In this document: one piece after another, positions 17,811 to 26,756 of the stretch | How the letters are laid out: each line of letters begins with the position of its first letter | Numbering within the stretch: position 1 is the first letter of the stretch | Assembly: GCA_964578625.1 (NCBI GenBank) | Contig: CAZODQ010000011.1 | Span: 1-59,262 of the forward strand | Direction: 5' to 3' | Origin: CAZBSE01 sp964578625 | Lineage (GTDB): Bacteria; Actinomycetota; Humimicrobiia; Humimicrobiales; Humimicrobiaceae | DNA: 59,262 nt | Program-made: the position numbers and the translations under genes | The notes under the pieces: generated by a model | Told to the model about the DNA's origin: nothing | What the model saw: only the letters and a program-made list of their open reading frames with translations | The model's database searches: none

Positions 17811-19016
17811 ATGGAAATTAAAATAAATGAGGAAACTTGCACTGGATGCGGTCTCTGCAGAAAAGTTTGCCTTTATGACGCTATTGAAATAATAAATGGC
17901 AAAGTAGTGGTAAATGATAATTGTGTATTCTGTGGAGCCTGTATAGATGTATGTAAATACAGTTCAATAGAAATTACAGGCCTTGCTGAAGAAAAAAAAG
18001 ATTTTTCTGATTACAGCGGAGTATGTATATACCTTGAGGCAATCGATGACAGGATTGCTGATGTAGGATTTGAGCTTGTCAGTGAAGGCAAAAAGCTTGC
18101 TGACCAGCTGGGGGTCAAGTTATCTGCGGTTGCTATAGGCAGCGGTATTGAAAAGAGCGCGCAGGAGGTATTTAAGTACGGACTGGACAAATTGTACTTA
18201 CTGGATTGTCCTGTTTTTTCTCAAAATGTAGATGATATTTACGCAAAAGCTCTGGTACAGATAATAAACAAGTATAAACCTGAAATATTTCTGGCTGGGG
18301 CAACCTGGTTTGGAAGAACCCTTATTCCAAAGGTAGCTGCTATATTAAAAACAGGTCTTACTGCTGATTGTACGGGGCTTGAGATAGATAAAGAAAAGAA
18401 GATACTACTTCAGACCAGGCCGACTTTTGGGGGTAATATTCTTGCAACCATCATTACGAGGAATGCAAGACCTCAGATGGCAACAATAAGACCCCATGTT
18501 ATGGAGAAGAAAAAAATTGAAGGAGCCGGAGAAGATAACAGGGATAAAATTAAATATTTAAAAATTGACGAGTCTAAGTTTAAAACAAAATATAAGCTTG
18601 TAGGTACGGAAAAAGAACAGGACGGGAATATAAATATTACTGACTATGATGTGATTGTGTCCGGCGGCAGGGGTCTGGGCGGCAGTGAAAAATTTTCGAT
18701 GCTGGCCGAACTCGCAGATCTGCTGGGGGGAGTATTGGGGGCATCAAGGGCAGCAGTTGATTCGGGCTGGATTTCCTATCCCCATCAGGTGGGACAGACA
18801 GGAAAAACGGTTAATCCAAAGTTATATATCGCTTGCGGAATATCGGGGGCTATACAGCACCTTGCCGGTATGCAGACATCGGATATCGTCATTGCCATAA
18901 ATAAAGACCCAAATGCTCCCATTTTCAAAGTTGCAAATTACGGTATAGTAGGAGATATTTTTGAAGTAGTTCCCATGCTGATAAAAAGGATAAGCAGCGG
19001 AAAACCGCTGTTATAA
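17811..19016 (+). CDS. etfA: Electron transfer flavoprotein alpha subunit with N-terminal 2[4Fe-4S] ferredoxin domain
   Basis: The 401-residue product starts with a two-cluster ferredoxin: CTGCGLCRKVC and CVFCGACIDVC, each CxxCxxCxxxC, within residues 11-50. The EtfA body follows, and the C-terminal FAD domain carries VSGGRGLGG, GASRAAVDSGWI, HQVGQTGKTV, and the CGISGAIQHLAGM stretch. This architecture is known from CarE and related ETFs that serve electron-bifurcating acyl-CoA dehydrogenases. It presumably passes electrons between NADH, a quinone-independent acceptor and ferredoxin. It ends 6 bp into the converging small gene. Confidence 0.94.
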   Translation: MEIKINEETCTGCGLCRKVCLYDAIEIINGKVVVNDNCVFCGACIDVCKYSSIEITGLAEEKKDFSDYSGVCIYLEAIDDRIADVGFELVSEGKKLADQLGVKLSAVAIGSGIEKSAQEVFKYGLDKLYLLDCPVFSQNVDDIYAKALVQIINKYKPEIFLAGATWFGRTLIPKVAAILKTGLTADCTGLEIDKEKKILLQTRPTFGGNILATIITRNARPQMATIRPHVMEKKKIEGAGEDNRDKIKYLKIDESKFKTKYKLVGTEKEQDGNINITDYDVIVSGGRGLGGSEKFSMLAELADLLGGVLGASRAAVDSGWISYPHQVGQTGKTVNPKLYIACGISGAIQHLAGMQTSDIVIAINKDPNAPIFKVANYGIVGDIFEVVPMLIKRISSGKPLL

Positions 19017-19301
19017 TTGGGATTCCTCGGTATCTTGTGCACTCTTAGTGACGGTTATCATCTGGATATTTTCTACATTTAGAAAAACAACACCATATTT
19101 GCCGCTTATATTTATACCGTTTTTTACTCCTTTATCAAGGGGATATATCGTAGTATCCGTTACAGGGATGAATTTATTAAATTGAGATCTGATATAATCA
19201 ATTACTCTGCTACCGGGCATGATGTGTATATAACCTATTACTATAGCAGAAACAGTTTTTATCTTAACACTTATTTTTTCTTTCGATACCTCTAATGCCA
19301 T
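19011..19301 (-). CDS. Small uncharacterised protein, possibly DUF6812-like
   Basis: A 96-residue protein with a beta-rich look and no signal peptide or membrane segment. The central part (IGYIHIMPGSRVIDYIRSQF followed by IPVTDTTIYP) resembles small actinobacterial/clostridial proteins with a GxxHxxPGxRxxDYxN pattern then a LTDxTxxP motif. That link is from memory and is tentative. The gene overlaps the 3' end of etfA tail-to-tail by 6 bp. No function is proposed. Confidence 0.6.
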   Translation of the reverse strand: MALEVSKEKISVKIKTVSAIVIGYIHIMPGSRVIDYIRSQFNKFIPVTDTTIYPLDKGVKNGINISGKYGVVFLNVENIQMITVTKSAQDTEESQL

Positions 19302-19539
19302 GCTATAAATATAACATGATTAAGTGGAAAATTTAACATTTTATTTTATGGCTTTCAAGATTTTAAAAGTTTGATTTGTTTTTTGTTATCGGAAGGCTTG
19401 AGTCATATTTTAAGAAAATAAGCACAGTAATAAATATAGTTATATTTACATTATATTATTTTATGTTATATTAATTTAAATTATGAAAGGATTTGCAGCA
19501 GTTTAAAAATTGTAAAAAATAAAAAAAGAGAAAGGCAAG
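19302..19539. other. Intergenic region with broken in-frame leader of the GGDEF gene
   Basis: Very AT-rich and without a convincing gene. An ATG at 19483 is in the same frame as the downstream PAS-GGDEF gene but meets TAA at 19504 and again at 19513. It therefore reads as a seven-residue stub and not as the start of that gene. Confidence 0.5.
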
Positions 19540-20415
19540 ATAATAGGAAAAAAGGCAGAAGAAGAAATCAGAGAAAGCAGATCTAAAATTGAGGCTATTC
19601 TTAATTCTACTTTAGATGGCATTTATGCAACTGATAAGAATGGTAAAATTTTAATGTATAATGACAGTTTCTTATCCCTATGGAAAATCCCAAAAAAATT
19701 TATTAATGCGGGAGTTGATAACAAAGTATTGGATATTATTAATAATCAGGTTGCAGATCGGGAAAAGTTCTTAAAAAGGATCGGTGAACTATATAGTTTA
19801 GGGGAGGACAGCATTGATATTGTTGTCCTGAAAGATGGGAGATTTTTTCAGTGTTCTTCGTCCCCTTTAAAGCAAGATGGTAGAATTACGGGAAGAGTAT
19901 GGACTTTTAGGGATATAACAGAACAAAAGAAAGCAGAAGAAAAAATATGGTATCTGTCTTTTCATGATAAATTGACAGGACTCTATAACCGCGCTTTTTT
20001 CAAAGAAGAGTTAAAAAGGCTTAATACAAAACGGAGGCTGCCCCTAAGTATTATTTTTTGTGATCTTAGCGGATTAAAGAAAGTAAATAATAACTTTGGT
20101 TACGAGAGAGGAGATTTGCTTCTCCGTAAGTTTGCAGAAGTTTTAAGAAGCTGCTTCAGAAATGAAGACGTGGTTGTAAGATGGGGCGGTGATGAGTTTG
20201 TTATGATTCTTCCAAATTCAGACGAGACAGATGCAGAAAACATAATAAAGAGAATACAGAGAAGATGCAAGAAGAACAGCAAGCGTAATATGCCGATGAG
20301 TACTGCTATAGGAACTGCCACAAAGAGTAAGTCATTACAAAATATTGATTTAATTGTAAATAATGCTGAAAAAATAATGAACGTGAATAAAAAAGCTATA
20401 AAAGTCGAAGTATAG
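19540..20415 (+). CDS. PAS-GGDEF diguanylate cyclase lacking a standard start codon
   Basis: The frame is open from the TAA at 19513 to 20415. From ATA 19540 it would code for about 291 residues: a short charged helix (KKAEEEIRESRSKIEAI), a PAS domain (ILNSTLDGIYATDKNGKIL onward to FRDITEQKKAEEKIW), then a GGDEF domain with DKLTGLYNRAFF and the intact GGDEF signature in VRWGGDEFVMIL. The first ATG (19654) would cut into the PAS domain. GAGAAAGG (19528-19535) precedes ATA codons at 19540 and 19543. It is either a second AUA-start gene or the 3' remnant of a longer sensor. If expressed it should make c-di-GMP. Confidence 0.65.
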   Translation: MIGKKAEEEIRESRSKIEAILNSTLDGIYATDKNGKILMYNDSFLSLWKIPKKFINAGVDNKVLDIINNQVADREKFLKRIGELYSLGEDSIDIVVLKDGRFFQCSSSPLKQDGRITGRVWTFRDITEQKKAEEKIWYLSFHDKLTGLYNRAFFKEELKRLNTKRRLPLSIIFCDLSGLKKVNNNFGYERGDLLLRKFAEVLRSCFRNEDVVVRWGGDEFVMILPNSDETDAENIIKRIQRRCKKNSKRNMPMSTAIGTATKSKSLQNIDLIVNNAEKIMNVNKKAIKVEV

Positions 20416-20583
20416 ATTTTTACCTGAAGATGCCCGGGAATATAAAATTTTATATGACCCCGAAAGTTCGGAAGCTGTTAATATCAACGGTGAATAATCC
20501 CTCATGTTATCTCAGAAATCAGTGTTGCAGAAAAAGTGAGAAGTTTTTAAAAAACATCTATTGGAAGATTGATATTATATACT

Positions 20584-21246
20584 TTAGCCAAACTTAAGTT
20601 TTTTTTCTATTTTTTTAAATATAGTCTTAAAGTCTTTTGTCTGTGAGTAGTATTTATAATCTGCTTCGAAATTAAACAGTATTTTTGACAGGAGAGTTTC
20701 TCTTCCTATATCTTTACCCAGTATGATTTTAATAGATGTCGATTTTCTGTCGTAAGGGGTGAGATCACCTTTGGTTAGGTTTACATTTAAACCTATGCCT
20801 ATAATTAAATAAGTGATGTTTGTAATTTTTTCAACTTCGGTCAGGATGCCGCCTAACTTTAATTTATCATAGTATATATCATTAGGCCATTTGATAGTTG
20901 AATTTATACTATAATCTCTATCTAATATATTTATAATGGAATATGACGCAATCAATGTGACCTCTATAAGATTTTTTGGTTCAAGACATGTTTCAAGTAT
21001 TATGGTAAACCAGAGTCCTCCTGCAGGTGATATCCACTTCCTTTCAAATCTACCTTTCCCCCTTTTTTGGGTTTCAGCAAGTATAACAGTTCCTTTCAGA
21101 CTGCCATCGTGGTTTTTTCCTCTTTTATTTATAAGTTCAGAGGCAAAACTATTGGTTGATTCGGTATTTTTTAGATAGACAAGGTTTCTTCCCACATAAT
21201 CGGTTTTAAGAGATTCATTATATTTATCTAAATTAAAATTTACCAT
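20584..21246 (-). CDS. birA: Biotin-[acetyl-CoA-carboxylase] ligase, group I (no HTH)
   Basis: Attaches biotin to the carrier lysine of ACC. The 220-residue product has the BirA catalytic core only: ESTNSFA, the GRGKFERKW biotinyl-AMP loop followed by SPAGGLWFTIIL, KWPNDIYYDKLKLGGIL and GIGLNVN. There is no N-terminal winged-helix domain, so it cannot repress in the classical BirA manner. Its likely substrate is Lys579 of the carrier fusion at 13088-14941. It is divergent from the fab operon across a 260-bp gap. Confidence 0.93.
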   Translation of the reverse strand: MVNFNLDKYNESLKTDYVGRNLVYLKNTESTNSFASELINKRGKNHDGSLKGTVILAETQKRGKGRFERKWISPAGGLWFTIILETCLEPKNLIEVTLIASYSIINILDRDYSINSTIKWPNDIYYDKLKLGGILTEVEKITNITYLIIGIGLNVNLTKGDLTPYDRKSTSIKIILGKDIGRETLLSKILFNFEADYKYYSQTKDFKTIFKKIEKKLKFG

Positions 21247-21391
21247 TAACCGGCCGGAGTTTCTTTTAAAGGTTTTTATTATATAAATTGTATTATATAT
21301 CAGGTTTAAAAAGAAAGTGTATTTAGCTAAAAAAATTTACTGTACTGCTCAAACCTTCTTTATTTTTAGATTGTATATCAAACTATGATTA

Positions 21392-21419
21392 TTGACTGGA
21401 GATAGGGTTTTTCTATGAA
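21392..21419 (+). promoter_or_regulatory. Candidate promoter of the fab operon
   Basis: TTGACT at 21392-21397 and TATGAA at 21414-21419 with a 16-bp spacer lie about 90 bp before fabZ. The match to a vegetative promoter is moderate (5/6 and 4/6). No clear FapR or FabT operator was recognised nearby. Confidence 0.35.
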
Positions 21420-21506
21420 ACTATAAAAGTATTGTTCCGTCTATTTTAAAGCTACAAGATTGTATTTTATACTGTTAGATTCTTTTATAAGAAAGGATTT
21501 TAATTT

Positions 21507-21935
21507 ATGAAGGAAATGGGCAGGGAGGATATTGAAAAGATCATTCCCCATAGAGAACCATTTCTTTTAATTGATAAAATTATAGATATTGAACCTGGTA
21601 AGAAAATTAAGGGAGTAAAATATGTAGGGCAGGAAGAATATTATTTCAAAGGTCATTTTCCTTCTAACCCGATAATGCCCGGAGTCCTGATAGTTGAAGC
21701 CATCGCCCAAGCTGGAGCAGTTGCATTACTTATGCTGCCTGAGAATAAGGGAAAATTGGTGCTATTTGCCGGTATAGATAAAGCAAGGTTTAAAAGAATA
21801 GTGAGACCTGGGGATGAGCTTGTAATAGAAGTAGAAATGGAAAATTTCAGGAGGAATATCGGCAGGGCAAAAGGGAAAGCCACGGTAGGAGATGATATTG
21901 CCTGTACTGTTGATATAATGTTTGCTCTGGATTAA
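21507..21935 (+). CDS. fabZ: 3-hydroxyacyl-ACP dehydratase FabZ
   Basis: Dehydrates 3-hydroxyacyl-ACP in type II fatty-acid synthesis. The 142-residue hot-dog-fold protein has IEKIIPHREPFLLIDKII at the N-terminus and the active-site run FKGHFPSNPIMPGVLIVEAIAQ, with the catalytic His and Glu. It is first in the operon fabZ-fabD-fabG-fabF-accD-accA, with AAGAAAGGA before the ATG. Confidence 0.96.
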   Translation: MKEMGREDIEKIIPHREPFLLIDKIIDIEPGKKIKGVKYVGQEEYYFKGHFPSNPIMPGVLIVEAIAQAGAVALLMLPENKGKLVLFAGIDKARFKRIVRPGDELVIEVEMENFRRNIGRAKGKATVGDDIACTVDIMFALD

Positions 21936-21948
21936 GAAGGTTTTTAAA

Positions 21949-22965
21949 ATGGTTTATGGAAAAAATAAAAATAGCAGGGGTTTGAAGGAAGTTGTTTTAA
22001 TGTTTCCGGGCCAGGGATCGCAGTATCCGGCTATGGGAATGGATTTTCTAGAAGCCAATAGCGAATATAAAAAGTATTTTGATATTTCAAGTAAAATAAT
22101 AGGTCAGGATATAATAAAAGTGATTTGTGGTAAAAGCGGTAAGAATTCACTTAATGATACCCGGTTTAGTCAAATCTCAATTTATTGCTTAAGCTGTGTC
22201 TTAAATGACTATATAGTACAAGAACTTTCTTTAAGCAAAAATCTTATCGGTACTGTGCTGGGACACAGCCTTGGAGAGTACAGTGCGCTTTACAGCAGCG
22301 GAGCTTACAGCTTTGAGCAGGGGGCAAGGCTGGTTGGGTACAGGGGTGAGTGTATGTGCGAGGCCGACCAGAGTACCAAAGGAATGATGGCTGCTGTTTT
22401 AGGAGCGAAGATGGATGAGATAGGAGATGTTTTAAAAAATTTTAAGGGCAAGGTTTATATTGCCAATTATAATGATTACACTCAGACAGTGATAAGCGGG
22501 TATAAGGATGCAGTTAAGGATGCAATAACCGCTTTAAAAGAAAGAGGGATAAAAAAGATAATACCTCTTAAAGTCGGAGTAGCATCTCATTGTCCATTAA
22601 TGGAAGGAGTTTCAGATAACCTGGGAGCATTTATTAAAAAAAACATAGAATTTATGGATTTGATACTTCCTTTCTTTTCGACTACCGAAGTGGCTTATAG
22701 AAATAAACATGATATTGAAAAGATTTTAACCTGTCAGCTTAAAGATCCCATAAAATGGGTGGATAGTATTGAATATTTACTCAATATGGATATGAGTATA
22801 TTTATAGAAATCGGCCCGGGGAAGGTTTTATCAGGGCTGGTAAGAAGGATCGCTGATGCAAAAGACAGGAAGGTTATGATATTAAACACTGATAAAATGG
22901 AAGATATCAGACATCTGGAAAGTTCACTCCGGAAGGAAGGAATTATCAGTGAAGTTGAAAGATAG
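21949..22965 (+). CDS. fabD: Malonyl-CoA:ACP transacylase FabD
   Basis: Transfers malonyl from CoA to ACP. About 338 residues from the preferred start. Features: VLMFPGQGSQYPAMGMDF, the nucleophile motif GHSLGEYSAL, and SHCPLM with the catalytic His. An in-frame ATG at 21922 overlaps fabZ, but AAGAAGG at 21934-21940 sits 8 bp before the ATG at 21949, so that start is chosen. Its 3' end overlaps fabG by 17 bp, which suggests translational coupling. Confidence 0.94.
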   Translation: MVYGKNKNSRGLKEVVLMFPGQGSQYPAMGMDFLEANSEYKKYFDISSKIIGQDIIKVICGKSGKNSLNDTRFSQISIYCLSCVLNDYIVQELSLSKNLIGTVLGHSLGEYSALYSSGAYSFEQGARLVGYRGECMCEADQSTKGMMAAVLGAKMDEIGDVLKNFKGKVYIANYNDYTQTVISGYKDAVKDAITALKERGIKKIIPLKVGVASHCPLMEGVSDNLGAFIKKNIEFMDLILPFFSTTEVAYRNKHDIEKILTCQLKDPIKWVDSIEYLLNMDMSIFIEIGPGKVLSGLVRRIADAKDRKVMILNTDKMEDIRHLESSLRKEGIISEVER

Positions 22966-23695
22966 GGTTGCCATAATAACCGGCGGTGCCAGAGGTATAG
23001 GAAAGGAGATCTGCCGGATTTTCCTTAAAGAAGGTGCTACTGTATATATTTTTGATGTTGATAGTCAGGAAGGGAAAAAAACTGCAAAGGAACTTCAATC
23101 AGATTATATTGAAAATAAAGTAAACTTTTTGAATGTTGATATTACTGATGAAGAAAGTGTGGAGAGTTCCATTAGAAAAATCATAGGAATTGAAGAAAAA
23201 GTTGATATACTTGTCAACAATGCCGGAATTACAAGAGATAATCTAATATTGCGTATGAGTCTTACGGACTGGAAAAAAGTAATTGATATAAATCTGACGG
23301 GAGCTTTTATCTGCTCAAAGCATGTGGTCAAGAATATGATTAAGAAAAGAAGTGGAAAGATAATAAATATATCTTCAATAGTAGGAGTACACGGCAATGC
23401 AGGGCAGAGTAATTACTCTTCATCGAAAGCTGGAATAATAGGGCTTACTAAAACCCTGGCAAGAGAACTTGCAGGTAGAAATATTCTGGTCAATGCTGTT
23501 GCACCGGGTTATATAGAAACTGAGATGACTAAAAAGTTGGATGATAAAATAAAAGAAAAATTGATGGAGCAAATTCCTGTAAAAAGACTCGGAAGTGTAA
23601 ATGATGTAGCGAAAACCGTACTTTTTTTGGCCAGTGACGATTCAAATTATATAACAGGTACCATAATTAATTTAGACGGTGGAATGGGTATTTAA
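22949..23695 (+). CDS. fabG: 3-oxoacyl-ACP reductase FabG
   Basis: NADPH-dependent reduction of 3-oxoacyl-ACP. The 248-residue SDR has TGGARGIGKEI (cofactor loop), VNNAGITRDNLILRM, the Ser of NISSIVGVHGNAGQSN with YSSSKAG (catalytic Tyr and Lys), and a C-terminal TGTIINLDGGMGI, all typical for FabG. GTG start, with GGAAGGAAGG 8 bp upstream inside fabD. Confidence 0.95.
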   Translation: MKLKDRVAIITGGARGIGKEICRIFLKEGATVYIFDVDSQEGKKTAKELQSDYIENKVNFLNVDITDEESVESSIRKIIGIEEKVDILVNNAGITRDNLILRMSLTDWKKVIDINLTGAFICSKHVVKNMIKKRSGKIINISSIVGVHGNAGQSNYSSSKAGIIGLTKTLARELAGRNILVNAVAPGYIETEMTKKLDDKIKEKLMEQIPVKRLGSVNDVAKTVLFLASDDSNYITGTIINLDGGMGI

Positions 23696-23731
23696 AATAA
23701 AAGACAGTAGTTTTACAGAAGAGGATAATCG

Positions 23732-24985
23732 ATGAAACAAAAAAATAGATGCAGAAGAGTAGTTGTGACCGGATTGGGCGTAATATCGGCGTTAGGGCTT
23801 GAAGTCAGTAAGTTCTGGCAAAATCTGGTTTCGGGAAAATCAGGTGTAAGCAGGATTGACAGATTTGACGTTGAAAAGATAGGTTCTAAAATAGCTTCAC
23901 AGGTCAGAGACTTTAAACCTGAGGACTATTTGGATTCAAAGAAGGCTAAAAGAATGGATAAATTTGCCCAGTTTGCGGTTGCTGCGTCGTTAAATGCCAT
24001 AAGAGAAAGCGGCATCAAGATTAATTCTGCCAATGAAAATGAAATAGGTGTTTATATAGGCAGTGGAGTGGGCGGACTTATGACTCTGGAAATACAGCAT
24101 GAAAGACTGTTGACTAAAGGTGCTGATAGAGTGAGTCCTTTTCTTATTCCTATGATGATATGCAATATGGCATCTGCCCAGGTTTCAATAATGAGTGGAG
24201 CTAAAGGACCGGTCAGTACTTCTACTACAGCATGCGCTGCAGGTTCTAACGCCATAGGCGATGCATTTGAAATAATCAGGAGGGGAGACGCTGAAGTTAT
24301 GATCGCCGGCGGAAGCGAGTCAGCTGTTACTCCAATAGGAATGGCAGGATTTTCCAATATGCAGGCTCTTTCTACCAGGAATGATGAACCTGAGAAAGCA
24401 TCCAGGCCGTTTGACAGAGACAGGGACGGTTTTGTAATGGGAGAGGGCTGCGGTATTTTGATTTTAGAGGAGCTCTCCCATGCTTTAAAAAGAGATGCTA
24501 AAATATATTGCGAGATATTCGGATATGGCCTTTCAGGGGAAGCTTATCATATAACTGCGCTCGAAGAGTCAGGAGCAAATGTGGCAAGGTGCATGAGAAA
24601 TTGTCTGGATAAAGGTGATATAAGTTTGGAAGAAGTAGATCATATTAATGCCCATGGGACATCAACACTCCTGAATGATGTTATTGAAAGCAATGCAATC
24701 AAGAGATGTTTTGGCAAGCATGCATATGGTATCAATATAAATTCAACCAAATCAATGACCGGCCACTGTCTGGGAGCATCAGGCGCAATCGAAGCCATAG
24801 CTTCTATAATGACTTTAAAAGATGGTATTATTCCTCCTACTATAAATCTTGATAATCCGGATGAGAAGTGTGATTTAAATTATACTGCAAAAGTAAGCCA
24901 GAAAAGGGAGGTAGGAGTCGTACTTTCCAATTCAATGGGATTTGGAGGCCATAATGTTACTCTGGGATTTAAGAAATATCTATAA
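23732..24985 (+). CDS. fabF: 3-oxoacyl-ACP synthase II FabF
   Basis: Elongating condensing enzyme. The 417-residue product has RVVVTGLGVISALG at the N-terminus, the nucleophilic Cys in STTACAAGSNAIGDA, His in NAHGTSTLLND, and the second His in TGHCLGASGAIE. Length and residues match FabF. No fabH, fabI/K or acpP is in this window, so initiation, the enoyl reduction step and the carrier are encoded elsewhere. Confidence 0.96.
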   Translation: MKQKNRCRRVVVTGLGVISALGLEVSKFWQNLVSGKSGVSRIDRFDVEKIGSKIASQVRDFKPEDYLDSKKAKRMDKFAQFAVAASLNAIRESGIKINSANENEIGVYIGSGVGGLMTLEIQHERLLTKGADRVSPFLIPMMICNMASAQVSIMSGAKGPVSTSTTACAAGSNAIGDAFEIIRRGDAEVMIAGGSESAVTPIGMAGFSNMQALSTRNDEPEKASRPFDRDRDGFVMGEGCGILILEELSHALKRDAKIYCEIFGYGLSGEAYHITALEESGANVARCMRNCLDKGDISLEEVDHINAHGTSTLLNDVIESNAIKRCFGKHAYGININSTKSMTGHCLGASGAIEAIASIMTLKDGIIPPTINLDNPDEKCDLNYTAKVSQKREVGVVLSNSMGFGGHNVTLGFKKYL

Positions 24986-24997
24986 CCGGTGAGGTAA

Positions 24998-25774
24998 ATG
25001 AAAAAGGTAAAGTGTAGTAATTGCAGCAGGAATATTGATAATGAAATTTTTATTTTAAATTACTGGGTATGCCCATACTGCAATTATCACCACTGTATTA
25101 GTACAAGAGACAGGCTCCAGATTACAATAGATGATAATAGCTTTGTCGAACTGGGTAAGAATATTAATTCAATTGATTTTTTAAATTTTTATGATCTTAA
25201 ATCATACAGCACAAGATTAAGGGATGTAAAACTCAAGACTAGCCTGACGGAAGCAATTTTAACCGGTGAAGCAAAGATAGATAAAAATGATGTTGCTCTG
25301 GGTATTATGGATTTTAGTTTTATGGGTGGAAGTATGGGTAGTGTAGTAGGAGAGAAGATTAGACTTTTATCTAATTGCTGTATTGAAAAAAATATCCCCC
25401 TGATTATATTCTGTACTTCTGGAGGAGCAAGGATGCAGGAGGGAATAGTATCTTTAATGCAGATGGCAAAGACGGTATCCAGTATAAACAGGGTAAGAGA
25501 AAATAAAATCCCCTTTATTGTAATCATTACTAATCCTACCTCCGGGGGTGTAAGCGCCAGTTTTGCCACTATTGCGGATATTATAATAGCTGAGCCAAAT
25601 GCACTATTTTGTTTCGCGGGGCCAAGAGTTGTAAAACAGACTATAAAAAAACACCTTCCTTCTGATTTTGGAACTTCGGAGAGGAACCTAAAGAATGGGC
25701 AGGTTGATATGATTATAAACAGAAGCGAACTTAAAGGAGCTATTGCTAAATTATTAAGGCTGTTTAAGGATTAA
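24998..25774 (+). CDS. accD: Acetyl-CoA carboxylase carboxyltransferase beta subunit
   Basis: Works with AccA to transfer CO2 from biotin to acetyl-CoA. The 258-residue product has the N-terminal zinc ribbon with Cys6, Cys9, Cys25 and Cys28, and the crotonase-fold core with DFSFMGGSMGSVVGEKI, TSGGARMQEGI and NPTSGGVSASFA. At 258 residues it is slightly short, with little C-terminal tail. It lies 12 bp after fabF and 1 bp before accA. Confidence 0.95.
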   Translation: MKKVKCSNCSRNIDNEIFILNYWVCPYCNYHHCISTRDRLQITIDDNSFVELGKNINSIDFLNFYDLKSYSTRLRDVKLKTSLTEAILTGEAKIDKNDVALGIMDFSFMGGSMGSVVGEKIRLLSNCCIEKNIPLIIFCTSGGARMQEGIVSLMQMAKTVSSINRVRENKIPFIVIITNPTSGGVSASFATIADIIIAEPNALFCFAGPRVVKQTIKKHLPSDFGTSERNLKNGQVDMIINRSELKGAIAKLLRLFKD

Positions 25775-25775
25775 T

Positions 25776-26750
25776 ATGGATTTAAAAAAGCTGGAAGAAA
25801 TTCCAAAAAGTTATCTCAAAGAGATAATTTTATCATTATCCAAACTGGAAAAATTAAAAAAGGTCCCTTTTTTCAGTAGTATACATTTTAAGGATGCGGA
25901 AAGGGATCTCACCAAAAAAATCGAGAATTATAAAAGAGTGGAAAGAGATGCCAGAAGAGTATGGAAGGTTGTCGAGCTTTCAAGACATGAGGGAAGGCCG
26001 CAATGTCTGGATTATATAAATGGTATTTTTGAAGATTTTATGAAGCTTTCCGGTGATAGATTGACAGGTGAAGATAAGTCTATTGTTGCAGGACTGGGCA
26101 GGCTTAACGGTAGAACGGTTGCAGTTATCGGCCATCATAAGGGTAAGGACATAAAGGAGAGGCTGGAATATAACTTTGGTATGAGCATACCTCAGGGATA
26201 TAGAAAATCACAGAGAATAATGAAACTAGCTGAAAGATTCGGCTTTCCTATTGTCACTTTTATAGACACACCGGGAGCTTACCCTGCGCTTGAGGCGGAA
26301 GATGATGGACAGGCAAGCGCTATTGCAAACAGTATTTTACTCATGTTTGAAGTTAAAGTCCCTATAATAGCTGTATTAATTGGTGAGGGTGGAAGCGGTG
26401 GAGCACTGGCTCTTGCTGTTGGAGATGAAGTGGCAGTACTTGAAAATTCTACTTATTCAGTCATTTCACCTGAAGGATGTGCGGCTATCCTATGGAAAGA
26501 CCCTTCCGGAACAAAATTGGCGGCAAGAGAGCTGAAGCTGACTTCAAGAGATCTGCTCAGGCTTAAAGCGATAGACAGGATCATCCACGAGCCCATTGGC
26601 GGAGCACAGAATGCACCTAAAAGGATGGTAAGAATTGTAAGGAGATATATAATAGGTGCACTGGAAAGATATAAGAATTTTTCCGGCGAAGAACTGAAAT
26701 CGAGAAGAGCGAAGAAATTTGAGTCAATGGGTTTTTTTAGCGTAGAATAA
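25776..26750 (+). CDS. accA: Acetyl-CoA carboxylase carboxyltransferase alpha subunit
   Basis: The 324-residue partner of AccD. An N-terminal helical region is followed by the crotonase-fold core: RPQCLDYINGIFEDF, GHHKGKDIKERL, TFIDTPGAYPALEAEDDGQA and GEGGSGGALALAVGDEVAVL, then YSVISPEGCAAILWKD. With both CT subunits intact here, the degenerate carboxyltransferase domain on the biotin carrier (13088-14941) is not needed for catalysis. Last gene of the fab operon; it converges with the kinase gene. Confidence 0.96.
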   Translation: MDLKKLEEIPKSYLKEIILSLSKLEKLKKVPFFSSIHFKDAERDLTKKIENYKRVERDARRVWKVVELSRHEGRPQCLDYINGIFEDFMKLSGDRLTGEDKSIVAGLGRLNGRTVAVIGHHKGKDIKERLEYNFGMSIPQGYRKSQRIMKLAERFGFPIVTFIDTPGAYPALEAEDDGQASAIANSILLMFEVKVPIIAVLIGEGGSGGALALAVGDEVAVLENSTYSVISPEGCAAILWKDPSGTKLAARELKLTSRDLLRLKAIDRIIHEPIGGAQNAPKRMVRIVRRYIIGALERYKNFSGEELKSRRAKKFESMGFFSVE

Positions 26751-26756
26751 CCGGCA

